NCBI GenBank assembly: GCA_003165295.1
Contig: PLTC01000084.1
Span: 655-37,951 of the forward strand
From: Rhodospirillales bacterium
Lineage (GTDB): Bacteria > Pseudomonadota > Alphaproteobacteria > Azospirillales > Azospirillaceae
DNA length: 37,297 bases
Direction of reading: 5' to 3'
This document shows positions 23,773 to 31,716 of this stretch, in pieces. The notes beneath the pieces were generated by a model. That model had not been told where the DNA came from and did no database searches. It was given only the letters and a program-made list of their open reading frames with translations. The position numbers were made by a program, and so were the translations under genes. Numbering within the stretch: position 1 is the first letter of the stretch; every line of letters starts with the position of its first letter.

Positions 23773-24570
23773 GTGGCTCCCACCATTTCCGATACTGCGA
23801 TCAACCTGATCAAATCTTTCGAGGGCTGTGCGCCGAATCCCGAATGGCCGGGTGGCGACAGTGGCATTACCCTGGGGTACGGCTGCGATATCGGCGTCGA
23901 TCCTGACAGCCTTTCCGCCTGGACGGCCCATCTGTCGACCGGGGACATGGCCCGACTTCAGGCGGTGGCGGGCCTGACCGGCCAGGCCGCGCGGCGGGCG
24001 CTGCCATCGGTCAAGGCGATCACCATCCATGCGGATGATGCCGAGACGGTTTTCGCGAATTATACCTTACCCAACGAGATCGCCACGACTCTCAAGGCGT
24101 TCCAGGGCTCGGTGAACTTGCCGCCCGACAGCCTGGGTGCCCTGGTTTCGGTGGTTTATAACCGCGGTCCGGGCATGGACGGCGAACGGCGCAGCGAGAT
24201 GAGGGCGACCCGGGACGCCATCAAGGCCGGTCCCGCCCAATGGCCGGAGGTGGTGGTTCAAATCGCCAAAATGGTCCGGCTGTGGCCGGGCGAGCCGACC
24301 GCTTCCAATCTGACCGGGCGCCGGCTGGCCGAGGCGGCACTGTTTGCCCGCGGTTTGAGAGACAGACCCGGGCTGGGGTTGCTGACCGGTGCGTTGATCA
24401 AGGGGGATTCCAGTGATCCGGTCCGGGCGTTGCAGGGGGCGCTGCGGGTCGGGGCCGATGGCACGTTCGGGACCCGGACCATGGTTTCGGTCTGGGAGTA
24501 CCAGGAGGGCGCGGGCCTGCCGCCAACCGGTGTCGCCGATGCCGCGACCCGGACCAGGCTGGGCGTTTGA
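23773..24570 (+). CDS. Lysozyme-like muramidase with C-terminal peptidoglycan-binding domain
   Basis: The 265-residue product has an N-terminal lysozyme-like domain (about 1-200). Its probable catalytic glutamate is E17 in NLIKSFEGC. GITLGYGCDIG (31-41) resembles the GYG motif of T4-type and pesticin-type muramidases. Residues about 212-265 look like a PG_binding_1 repeat (VRALQGALRVGADGTFGTRTM). The start is a GTG at 23773 with GAGGAGG 8 nt upstream; the ATG at 23722 has no ribosome site. There is no signal peptide, as in holin-dependent phage endolysins, yet no holin, spanin or other phage gene is near. It could be a domesticated phage lysin, or an enzyme released by lysis or non-classical export. 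Confidence 0.7.
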   Translation: MAPTISDTAINLIKSFEGCAPNPEWPGGDSGITLGYGCDIGVDPDSLSAWTAHLSTGDMARLQAVAGLTGQAARRALPSVKAITIHADDAETVFANYTLPNEIATTLKAFQGSVNLPPDSLGALVSVVYNRGPGMDGERRSEMRATRDAIKAGPAQWPEVVVQIAKMVRLWPGEPTASNLTGRRLAEAALFARGLRDRPGLGLLTGALIKGDSSDPVRALQGALRVGADGTFGTRTMVSVWEYQEGAGLPPTGVADAATRTRLGV

Positions 24571-24970
24571 TCCGGCGGTTGGCCGGAGGGGATAACCGGA
24601 AAAGGCGAACGGTCAGGGGAGCCCGCGGGGGCTCCCCGGGCAGGGGGGCGTGATGCTCGATGTCCGGGATGGAACCACCATGCTGGCAAGCGATCTTCAG
24701 AACGGCTTTCCGGCCGATGACTTGCGTATTGCTGGTGGTCTATGTCGTTAATGAATTCTCGCCCTGGGACTTTCCCGCCAATCTCTTCCCCTGTCATCCC
24801 GCTGTTTGCTGACGCTTGGGCGTCCGGCGTTGGAGGCAGCGTCATCCAGGTGCCGGGCCTGCACTTCCCCAGGACCATCCGCAGCGGCCTTCAAGCGGGC
24901 GGGCACAAGCCGCCGTCATAAACTCGACGGAAGGTGGACAGCCCACATGCGTCACCGCACGCCACCGGAC
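24571..24970 (+). other. Gene-free gap between the converging lysozyme and beta-lactamase genes
   Basis: No credible gene was seen in these 400 bases. A 9-bp stem, ggggagccc (24616-24624) and gggctcccc (24629-24637), with a 4-nt loop lies 45 nt after the lysozyme stop and is the likely terminator. The rest is ordinary, slightly less GC-rich sequence; a 33-codon frame from the ATG near 24653 has no supporting features. Confidence 0.5.
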
Positions 24971-25783
24971 TCAGGGCGCGAGCGTTGCCAGGAATGCCGG
25001 TAGTTCGCTCAAAAAGGCGGTGCGGGCGCGTGGTCCGGCGCCGCCGGCCTCTTCCTTTTCGTCCTGGATGAGGCGGGCGAACACAAAAGTCCGGGGGCCG
25101 CGGGTCGCCCATCCGACGAACCAGCCATAAGCATGGGCGGCATCCCGCACGCCGGCCGGGGTCAGAGGAAAGCCAGTTCCGGTCTTGCCGTGAACCTCCC
25201 AGCCGTCGGGGAGCGGGGCGAGCTGCGTGATCTGGCTCGTCATGTCGAAGGCATGGGGGCTGACCGGCAGTTGCCGATTAACCAGCCTGGTCAGGAACGT
25301 CACTTCCTCCAAGGGCGAAATCGTCAATGACGAACCAAGCCAGGCCCGGGTCAGGCCATTATGCTGCCCGGGGTCGCCCGAGAGATCCCGGTTGCCATAG
25401 TCGAAGTCGTCTACATACTTCTGGAAGTGCGCTTCTCCAAGGGACTGGGTCACCTGTTGCGAAAACCAGACCACGGAATACTGAATCCACCGGGTCGGGT
25501 CGGTGGTCTGACGCCAGTCGGGACCCGCCCAATCGGCGTAGCCCTCGCGGAACGACAGGGCCGGCGCGTGGGCGTCCTTCAGGAAGCCGGAATCATAGCC
25601 CATCAGACTGATGGCGATCTTGAACGTCGATGCCGGAGTCACGCGCCCGCGGCACTCTCCGTCCTGCACCACCACTGTCCCGGTGGCGGCATCGGCGATG
25701 GCCGTACACACCGTCCGGGCTTGGGCGGTCGAGGTGGAAAACCCCGCCATCAGGCAGGCCAATGCCGCGCCTCGTAGATGCAT
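24971..25783 (-). CDS. Class D (OXA-type) beta-lactamase
   Basis: The 270-residue product starts with a signal peptide (about 1-22, ending STAQA). It carries all the class D motifs: S52-T-F-K55 (PASTFK), S103-V-V, Y129-G-N131 (FDYGNRDL) and K200-T-G (VHGKTGTG). The tryptophan at 148 (RAWLGSSL) corresponds to the residue that stabilises the carboxylated lysine in OXA enzymes. The serine acylates beta-lactams and the carbamylated K55 drives hydrolysis. The ATG at 25783 has GGAG upstream; an ATG at 25819 would add charged residues before the signal peptide. No insertion sequence or integron feature adjoins it, so it looks like a resident chromosomal gene. Its spectrum cannot be predicted. Confidence 0.92.
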   Translation of the reverse strand: MHLRGAALACLMAGFSTSTAQARTVCTAIADAATGTVVVQDGECRGRVTPASTFKIAISLMGYDSGFLKDAHAPALSFREGYADWAGPDWRQTTDPTRWIQYSVVWFSQQVTQSLGEAHFQKYVDDFDYGNRDLSGDPGQHNGLTRAWLGSSLTISPLEEVTFLTRLVNRQLPVSPHAFDMTSQITQLAPLPDGWEVHGKTGTGFPLTPAGVRDAAHAYGWFVGWATRGPRTFVFARLIQDEKEEAGGAGPRARTAFLSELPAFLATLAP

Positions 25784-26023
25784 GAACCGGTCTCCATGTC
25801 TCAGGTCCAGGTGGAACATTTTCCCCGCCGGGTGCCGGGAGGGGCGGGGGGCCGGAGGCGGTCCCGACCTGCCTCGGTGATACCAGAGTGCCCTGACCGG
25901 GAATCAGGATTTCGATGCGAAAGTATGATCGCATCATGGAAGTTTCATGCAACCGTCAGATCCATGTTGAGGCCGCCGGGCATGGTGGCAACGATGTCGG
26001 TGTCGTCGGATTTGGAGGGTTCA

Positions 26024-26788
26024 ATGTTCAGAAGCGCATTCTTGGCCGCCAGCGTTTTTGCGGCTCTTTTGGCGTCGCCCGCGTATGCGGATACCATCGT
26101 TCTCGAGGCGGATCAATGGTGCCCCTATACCTGCGAGGCCGGGTCGGACAAGCCCGGCTTCATGATCGAGGTTGCCAAGGCGGCGTTCGAAGCCAAAGGG
26201 CATCAGGTGGTTTATCGTTCGGTGCCGTGGGCCCGTGCCCTTGACGACGTGCGCCGCACCGGAACCGCCCAGGGGGCGGTCGGCGCGACCGATTCGGACC
26301 GGAGCGAGGCGACGGTGTTCCATGACGAGCCGCTGGGGCGTTCCGCCAACGTCTTCGTCACGCGGGCCGGCGATTCCTGGACGTTCAAGGACCTGTCATC
26401 CCTGAACGGCCGCACCCTCGGAGTGATCAAGGACTATACCTACGGCAGTCCGGTGGACGAGTGGATCGCCGCCAACGGTGGCGCCGTCCAGGCGGTGGCA
26501 GGCGACAGCCCGCTGGAACTCAATCTGACCAAACTGATCGCGGGTCGGATCGACGTGGTGGTCGACGACGCCGCGGTGATCGCCTATGAGGCGGCCAAGA
26601 CCGGAGTCGCCAACAAGCTCCGCACAGCCGGCGGCACCGAACCCGCCAGCGTCTACATTGCCTTCAGCAAGACCGGTTCCGGCCCCCAATACGCGGCCAT
26701 CCTTTCCGCGGGGATCATCGGTCTCCGGGCCGGCGGGAAACTGGCGGCCATCCTTGCCCGCTATGGTGTCGCAGACTGGCACCACTGA
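26024..26788 (+). CDS. Family-3 periplasmic solute-binding protein
   Basis: The 254-residue product has a clear signal peptide (MFRSAFLAASVFAALLASPAYA, cleaved about residue 22). An SBP_bac_3 domain follows, including WCPYTCEAGSDKPGFMIEV and YRSVPWARALDDVRRTG. Proteins of this group bind polar amino acids or other small solutes; some family members instead feed receptors. The two cysteines in QWCPYTCEAG (about C33 and C37) could form a disulfide, and similar WxPYxxE openings occur in amino-acid-binding relatives. GGAGGG precedes the ATG at 26024. No permease or ATPase genes are adjacent. A cytoplasmic chemoreceptor gene converges on it. It is divergent from the beta-lactamase gene. Confidence 0.82.
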   Translation: MFRSAFLAASVFAALLASPAYADTIVLEADQWCPYTCEAGSDKPGFMIEVAKAAFEAKGHQVVYRSVPWARALDDVRRTGTAQGAVGATDSDRSEATVFHDEPLGRSANVFVTRAGDSWTFKDLSSLNGRTLGVIKDYTYGSPVDEWIAANGGAVQAVAGDSPLELNLTKLIAGRIDVVVDDAAVIAYEAAKTGVANKLRTAGGTEPASVYIAFSKTGSGPQYAAILSAGIIGLRAGGKLAAILARYGVADWHH

Positions 26789-26804
26789 CCGGCCGACCGG
26801 CGGT

Positions 26805-28193
26805 TCAGTCCGAGAAGACCACCCGTAATGCGCCCCAGTGGCGACCGCGGACGAGGATCGGGACGCTGGCGTCTTTGAGCATGACGCTGGTGGTCCCCAT
26901 CTGGCGGTGGAAGGTTTGGAGCAGAAGCGGCTTGCGGTTGGTTGAGGCCGCGACGTTGGTCCGGTCGTCGAACTTGATCCGGTTGCGGCAATTGGCGGCG
27001 TTCCATGCCGGGTCGGGGCCCTGGGGTTTCGAGTAGGCCGGTTGGTGGGTCGGCAGGTAGCCGTTGCGGTCGACGGCGCAGACCGCGCGATAACGGGGGC
27101 TGCTGGCGGCGACCGGGTCCTGGATCGGCGGCAGCACCCGCTCGCAGAACTCGGTGAAGCGGGTCAGGTACTGGGGCGGATTGGTGCCGGGGCTCTGCCG
27201 GTAGTGGTCATCGAAAAGATCGGCCTCGGAAATCTCGCCACGGGCCAACGCCGCCTCGAAGGCGGCGGCGATTTTGGCGCCGGTTTCCTGGGCGGCCCGG
27301 ATAAACGGGGTGTCGGGGGTTTCAATCCCCAACTCGGCGGTGGACCCCAGCAGGCTTTCCCCCAGGTCCCGGACCAGCAGGATGCGTTCCCCGGCGCCGG
27401 TGAGCTTCTGGTCGGTCTGGGTGACCGAGGCCACCATGTCGGTCAGGCGGCCGGCGATGGCGGCGACGCTGCTGTCGATGGCGCCGGCATCCTGGCTGAT
27501 GCCGTCGGCCTGGGCGTCAACCCGGGCCATGGTGGCGCCGACGGTTTCGATCACCGCGGCGATGGCGTCGGTGCTCTCGGCGACCAACGCCGCCTTGGCG
27601 GTGCCGGCCGCGCTTTCGGCGATCAGCTTCTGGGCCTGTTCGGTCAGCACCCGGAGGGTGGCGTCGATCTCGGAGGTGGCCTCGGCGGTCTTGCGCGACA
27701 GTGCCTTGACCTCTCCCGCAACCACGGCAAAACCGCGTCCGGCCTCTCCGGCCCGCGCCGCCTCGATGGTGGCGTTCAGTGCCAGCAGGTTGGTCTGACC
27801 GGCGATGGCGCCGATTTCCTTGGCCACCCGGGCGACCCGGGCCAGCGCCGCGCGCAACCCCGAAAGCTGTTGTTCCATGCCGGTGACGGTGGCGGCAAGG
27901 TCGCGGATTTCCGTCAGGGATCGCTGGACCTGGAGTTGGGAACTGTCCACCGTGCGCCGGGCCTCGCCCACCACCCGCCGTGCGTCGGAGGCGGTGCCGG
28001 CAATGCGCCCGGAAATCCCTGCGACCTTATCGACGGCGTCCCTCACGCGCATGAAGTCGTCGGTCTGGTCATGCACATGCTCGGTCAGCTCCTGGACAAC
28101 ATCAATGACCTCGGCAAGGCCCAGGCTGAGTTGTCCGGCATTGGCCGCGATCTTTTGAATCAGGGGCTCGTTGGTGTGACCGGCCACGTTCAT
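26805..28193 (-). CDS. Cytoplasmic methyl-accepting chemotaxis protein with C-terminal sensor region
   Basis: The 462-residue product lacks transmembrane helices. The signalling domain (about 60-285) contains the invariant hairpin tip [20 protein letters not shown] and flanking heptad repeats where methylation would occur. The last 130 residues (about 330-462) form a separate globular domain, including [18 protein letters not shown] and [25 protein letters not shown]. This resembles the Cache/PAS-like C-terminal region of soluble alphaproteobacterial receptors. The receptor probably senses an internal signal and joins the CheA-CheW arrays. A good site (GGGAGAGATGGG) precedes the ATG at 28193. 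No che genes are adjacent. Confidence 0.85.
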   Translation of the reverse strand: MNVAGHTNEPLIQKIAANAGQLSLGLAEVIDVVQELTEHVHDQTDDFMRVRDAVDKVAGISGRIAGTASDARRVVGEARRTVDSSQLQVQRSLTEIRDLAATVTGMEQQLSGLRAALARVARVAKEIGAIAGQTNLLALNATIEAARAGEAGRGFAVVAGEVKALSRKTAEATSEIDATLRVLTEQAQKLIAESAAGTAKAALVAESTDAIAAVIETVGATMARVDAQADGISQDAGAIDSSVAAIAGRLTDMVASVTQTDQKLTGAGERILLVRDLGESLLGSTAELGIETPDTPFIRAAQETGAKIAAAFEAALARGEISEADLFDDHYRQSPGTNPPQYLTRFTEFCERVLPPIQDPVAASSPRYRAVCAVDRNGYLPTHQPAYSKPQGPDPAWNAANCRNRIKFDDRTNVAASTNRKPLLLQTFHRQMGTTSVMLKDASVPILVRGRHWGALRVVFSD

Positions 28194-28548
28194 CCCATCT
28201 CTCCCGCAGTTGGCCGGATCGGCGACCGGCGGCCTGGAGCCCGTCGCGAAGCGGCGACGGCATACGATCGCGGGGTCCGGCTCTCAGAACCATCCTTCGA
28301 TCATGTCTCTGAACGCGGTTCCGATCAATATGGAAATCCGGCAAGGGGCTTCCCGGTCGTTGCGGATCAAGGCCATCCTTGCCGACAGACTCGGGAACGC
28401 CGGGGGTTCCGACCGCCTGACCGGCGCGGCGCCGGGAAAGTGGGACTCCCGAAACACGCGCAACCCCAATCCCGGGTGGAGACGGGGTCACGACTCGGGG
28501 GGGCGTGCTGGTGCAGGCCCCCCCGGGTTAAGGAGCAGGAAGTGACGA
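28194..28548 (-). other. Gap between the chemoreceptor gene and phaB
   Basis: No gene with supporting features was found in these 355 bases. They should hold the chemoreceptor's leftward promoter near 28200-28300, but no clear -35/-10 pair was seen. At the phaB end lies the terminator at 28497-28524. Open frames here are short or lack ribosome sites. Confidence 0.5.
28497..28524 (-). terminator. Terminator hairpin after phaB
   Basis: An 8-bp perfect stem (gggggggc 28497-28504 with gccccccc 28517-28524) encloses a 12-nt loop, 24 nt past the phaB stop on the minus strand. It is strongly GC-rich, with no T tract. Confidence 0.6.
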
Positions 28549-29268
28549 TCAGGTGGTGAACTGGGCGCCGTTAATCGAGAAGGTCGCGCCGTTGACGAAC
28601 TGGGCCTCATCGGCAGCCAGGAACACCACGGTACGGGCGATTTCCTTGGGTTCGCCCAGACGGCCGGTCGGGATCTTGGCGACGATGGAGGCGAGCACCT
28701 TGGCGTCGATCTTTGCCACCATCTCGGTGTTGATGTAGCCGGGGCAGATGGCGTTGACGGTGATGCCCTTGGCTGCACCCTCTTGCGCCACGGCGCGGGT
28801 GAAACCCAGCACACCGGCCTTGGCCGCAGAGTAGTTGGCCTGACCGAACTGGCCGACCTGACCGTTGACCGAGCTGATATTGATGATCCGGCCAAAGCCG
28901 CTCGCCCGCATGCTCTCGATCACCTGGCGGGTCACGTTGAACATCGAGCTGAGGTTGACCTTGATCACCGCGTCCCACTGCTCGACGGTCATCTTGTGCA
29001 AAAAGGCGTCCCGGGTAATGCCGGCATTGTTGACCACGATCTCGATCGGGCCGTGGTCAGCGACGATCTTGGCAATGCCTTCCTTGGTGGCGTTAAAGTC
29101 GCTCACGTCGACCAGGTAGACGGGGATCCCGGACGCTTCGGTGAATTCCTTGCCCGTTTGTTCGTTCACGTCGACGGCGACGACGCGATAGCCTGCGTTC
29201 TTCAGAGCGATGGAGATCGCCGCGCCAAGACCGCGGGCGCCACCAGTAACCAATGCCAGGCGTGCCAT
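28549..29268 (-). CDS. phaB: Acetoacetyl-CoA reductase PhaB
   Basis: The 239-residue short-chain dehydrogenase has the cofactor motif TGGARGLGAA (about 8-17), NNAG near residue 80 and serine in NISSVNGQ. The catalytic YSAAK tetrad segment is at about 144-148. NVTRQVIESMRASGFGRIINISSVNGQ and AICPGYINTEMVAKI are typical of PhaB, which uses NADPH to make (R)-3-hydroxybutyryl-CoA for polyhydroxyalkanoate. FabG-type reductases are the main alternative, but the VNGQVGQFGQANYSAAKAG wording favours PhaB. The site CGGGAG precedes the ATG at 29268. phaA is not beside it, so this copy is apparently monocistronic. A TTGCA palindrome lies about 180 nt upstream. Confidence 0.9.
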   Translation of the reverse strand: MARLALVTGGARGLGAAISIALKNAGYRVVAVDVNEQTGKEFTEASGIPVYLVDVSDFNATKEGIAKIVADHGPIEIVVNNAGITRDAFLHKMTVEQWDAVIKVNLSSMFNVTRQVIESMRASGFGRIINISSVNGQVGQFGQANYSAAKAGVLGFTRAVAQEGAAKGITVNAICPGYINTEMVAKIDAKVLASIVAKIPTGRLGEPKEIARTVVFLAADEAQFVNGATFSINGAQFTT

Positions 29269-29882
29269 GGAGTTTTCTCCCGAATGTGTTTTGGAGGTTC
29301 AAGACCGTTACAGATTTGCTTTTACAGCCGGTGACGCCACCGGAACCGATCTGTCCGGCGGCCCCCGCCGGGACCGTATCGGCTGTTTTCATACTCGCAA
29401 CGACAGCCCCGGGCAACGGCCAACAAGACGTCCGACGTCGTTATTGCAGTGCAATAAAGTCAATGGCTTCGCTGCCCGACAGGTTGCGGCAACGGCGGTT
29501 CCGCGCGGCTGTCGGGATCAGGACGGAACGTTACCGTGAAGCCCCGCACGACGCAATTTCCCTCTTGATTATCAGCTATGCGCGAAATTTTACTACTGAA
29601 CGACTCCATGTCCGGGATTTGCGGTCGAAACCGGCGGCCGTGTGCCGGAGGTATGGCGCGAATAATTTTCGTGCCCGCAATGTATGGTCGGAACGGACCG
29701 GAAGCAGGTCTTATGGCGTAGGTGAGCACCGGGTTGGTCTGAACGGTCAGATTGAGACGGTATCCCCCGGAAGGTGTACGTCCCGGATTGCGCTTGTCCG
29801 GGCTGACGATTGCTGCCAGTTATTCCCGGGTGGCCCAAATGGGAACTGCGGCCATGCAAAGATGCCCGCGGAGAGGTCCGTC
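29269..29882. other. Long divergent gap between phaB and the ethylene-receptor-like kinase
   Basis: These 614 bases separate two divergent genes. They include the palindrome at 29441-29457 and an AT-richer stretch at 29550-29600, a plausible promoter zone though no clear hexamers were found. The kinase reading frame stays open through this region back to 29253 but overlaps the phaB start. Its translation shows no domain, so it is regarded as a by-product of composition. No small gene or RNA was recognised. Confidence 0.5.
29441..29457. promoter_or_regulatory. TTATTGCA-G-TGCAATAA palindrome, candidate PhaR operator
   Basis: A perfect inverted repeat of 8 bp with a 1-nt centre. TGC/GCA-rich palindromes of this kind are bound by PhaR, the regulator of polyhydroxyalkanoate genes in alphaproteobacteria such as Paracoccus. 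Its position about 175-190 nt upstream of phaB is compatible with that role. The match is by resemblance only. Confidence 0.5.
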
Positions 29883-31601
29883 ATGTTCGATGTCTTCGGG
29901 AACCTCCTGTCCAACGATGGCTTTACGCCCCACGGGTTTTGTCTGACCTGGCGGCCTGATGTGTTCTGGACAGAGGTGGCGGCCGATGGCGCCATCGCCC
30001 TTTCCTATTTTTCGATCCCTGCCGCGTTGGTTTACTTTTCCATCTATCGGCGCGATCTGAGTTTCCGCTGGGTCGTGGTCCTGTTCGGGGCCTTCATCGT
30101 GGCCTGCGGAACGACTCATGTTCTGAGCATCTGGACCATGTGGGTTCCGGACTACGGCATTGAGGCGCTGGTCAAGGCCGTAACCGCCGTGGTTTCGGTC
30201 GTGACCGCGGCGGTGCTGTGGCCGCTGATGCCCAGGGCACTGGCCATCCCGTCGCGTCTTGATCTGGAACGGGTGATTTCCGCGCTGACCCGCGAAACCG
30301 GCGAGCGGCAGCAGGCGCAACAGGCGCTGGAGCAACTCAACGCCGAGTTGGAGGCGCGTATCTGTGAGCGCACCCGCGATCTTGAGGTGGCCAATCAGCG
30401 ATTGCGTCGGGAGGTGGCGGAGCGCCAGCGGGCGGAAGAGTCGCTTCGTGAGCAGGTCGTCTTCATCGAACGGCTCCTGGAGACTATCCCGGCGCCGGTT
30501 TTTTACAAGGATGAGAGTAGCCGCACGAGCGGCTGCAACCCGGCTTTCGAGCGGTTCTTCGGGCTTACCCTCAACCATTCGGCCCGACAGGCCGGATATG
30601 ACTTTCTGCCGAAGGAATTCGGGGAGATTCACGTCAACCTTAACGACACCGCGTTGCCCGTGGGCAGCCCGCAGATTTGCGAAACCACGGTGCGTTCGGC
30701 CGACGGCGCGGCCCATGACGTGGTTCTTCATCGCGCCGTGTTGTGCCGCAGCGATGGCCGGGTCAGCGGTCTGGTGGGCGTCATCTGGGACATCACGGAC
30801 CGCAAGCGGAACGAAGCCGAACTGGAACGTGCCCGGCGTGCCGCAGAAAATGCCAACAAGGCAAAATCTTCCTTTCTGGCGGTCATGAGTCACGAGTTGC
30901 GCACGCCATTGAATGCCATCCTGGGGTTTTCGGAGATGCTCAAGATTGAGACAAGGTGTCCGGACCGGCTCCCAAATTGTAACGAGTACCTGGATTATAT
31001 TTCTTATTCCGGGGCCCATCTGCTCGATATTATTAACGATATTCTGGATGTTTCGAAAATGGAGGCCGGCGCGATGGAAATTTCGCGGTGTCCGGTGGAA
31101 GCCCGGTCGCTTCTCGACTCTGTTTACTGCCTGATTGTGGAGGAAGCCCGCAAACTCGGGGTTCGTCTGGATATCCGGTGTGACGCCGGCCAGATCTGGG
31201 TCGATCCCAAGGCGGTCAGGCGAATTCTGCTCAATCTGCTGTCCAATGCGATGAAGTTCACCAAAGCCGGCGGCTGCGTGCGGGCGAGAATGGTTCCGGT
31301 TGCAGGTGGGGTTGAACTTCAGGTCGCCGATACCGGCATCGGCATTCCGGCCGATCAGGTCGACCGGTTGGTCAGACCGTTCGAACAGATGGAAAGCCAA
31401 TATGCCCGAAGCCACGGCGGGACCGGCCTTGGTTTGTCGATTGTCCAGGGTCTGGTCCGGCTGCATGGCGGTCGCCTGAGCATCCAAAGCGAAGTGGGGG
31501 CCGGAACCACGGTCACGGTGTTTTTGCCGGAGGGGCCGGATGCCGTCGTCGCCGGCCGGTCGGCGACGGCACCGGCAAGGGAACCGAACCCGGTAAACTG
31601 A
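29883..31601 (+). CDS. Histidine kinase with ETR1-type ethylene-binding sensor domain
   Basis: The 572-residue kinase begins with three predicted helices (about 33-55, 61-83 and 95-117) that match the ethylene-binding domain of plant ETR1. D35, Y42, P46, I72, C75 and H79 equal ETR1 D25, Y32, P36, I62, C65 and H69, all at offset +10. C75 and H79 (ACGTTH) would hold the Cu(I) cofactor that binds ethylene. The coiled coil (about 130-175) leads to a PAS domain (about 175-295). The HisKA domain has H337 in VMSHELRTPL, and the HATPase domain has NLLSNAMKF, VADTGIGIP and GTGLGLS. There is no receiver domain and no adjacent regulator. GGAGAGG precedes the ATG. Similar domains occur in cyanobacteria (Synechocystis Etr1); ethylene binding here is inferred. 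Confidence 0.88.
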   Translation: MFDVFGNLLSNDGFTPHGFCLTWRPDVFWTEVAADGAIALSYFSIPAALVYFSIYRRDLSFRWVVVLFGAFIVACGTTHVLSIWTMWVPDYGIEALVKAVTAVVSVVTAAVLWPLMPRALAIPSRLDLERVISALTRETGERQQAQQALEQLNAELEARICERTRDLEVANQRLRREVAERQRAEESLREQVVFIERLLETIPAPVFYKDESSRTSGCNPAFERFFGLTLNHSARQAGYDFLPKEFGEIHVNLNDTALPVGSPQICETTVRSADGAAHDVVLHRAVLCRSDGRVSGLVGVIWDITDRKRNEAELERARRAAENANKAKSSFLAVMSHELRTPLNAILGFSEMLKIETRCPDRLPNCNEYLDYISYSGAHLLDIINDILDVSKMEAGAMEISRCPVEARSLLDSVYCLIVEEARKLGVRLDIRCDAGQIWVDPKAVRRILLNLLSNAMKFTKAGGCVRARMVPVAGGVELQVADTGIGIPADQVDRLVRPFEQMESQYARSHGGTGLGLSIVQGLVRLHGGRLSIQSEVGAGTTVTVFLPEGPDAVVAGRSATAPAREPNPVN

Positions 31602-31716
31602 ACCCGCCGGACTCTGCGCTGCGGGGGCTTCGGGATCCGGTGCGGTGACCGGTGCGGCGGTGCGGGCGGCGTTCTCGGTGCCGCTGACCCGGCGCGGCCC
31701 GTCATCTGACCCTGCT

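Noticed and set aside
24258-24878. 206-codon minus-strand frame over the lysozyme 3' end
   Set aside because: It overlaps the peptidoglycan-binding domain coding sequence and has a Pro/Arg-rich translation without features.
24971-26788. Mobile resistance cassette around the beta-lactamase
   Set aside because: No transposase, integron attachment site or flanking direct repeats were visible, and composition matches the surroundings.
29253-29882. N-terminal extension of the ethylene-receptor-like kinase by 210 codons
   Set aside because: The extension overlaps the divergent phaB start, shows no domain, and a good ribosome site precedes the ATG at 29883.
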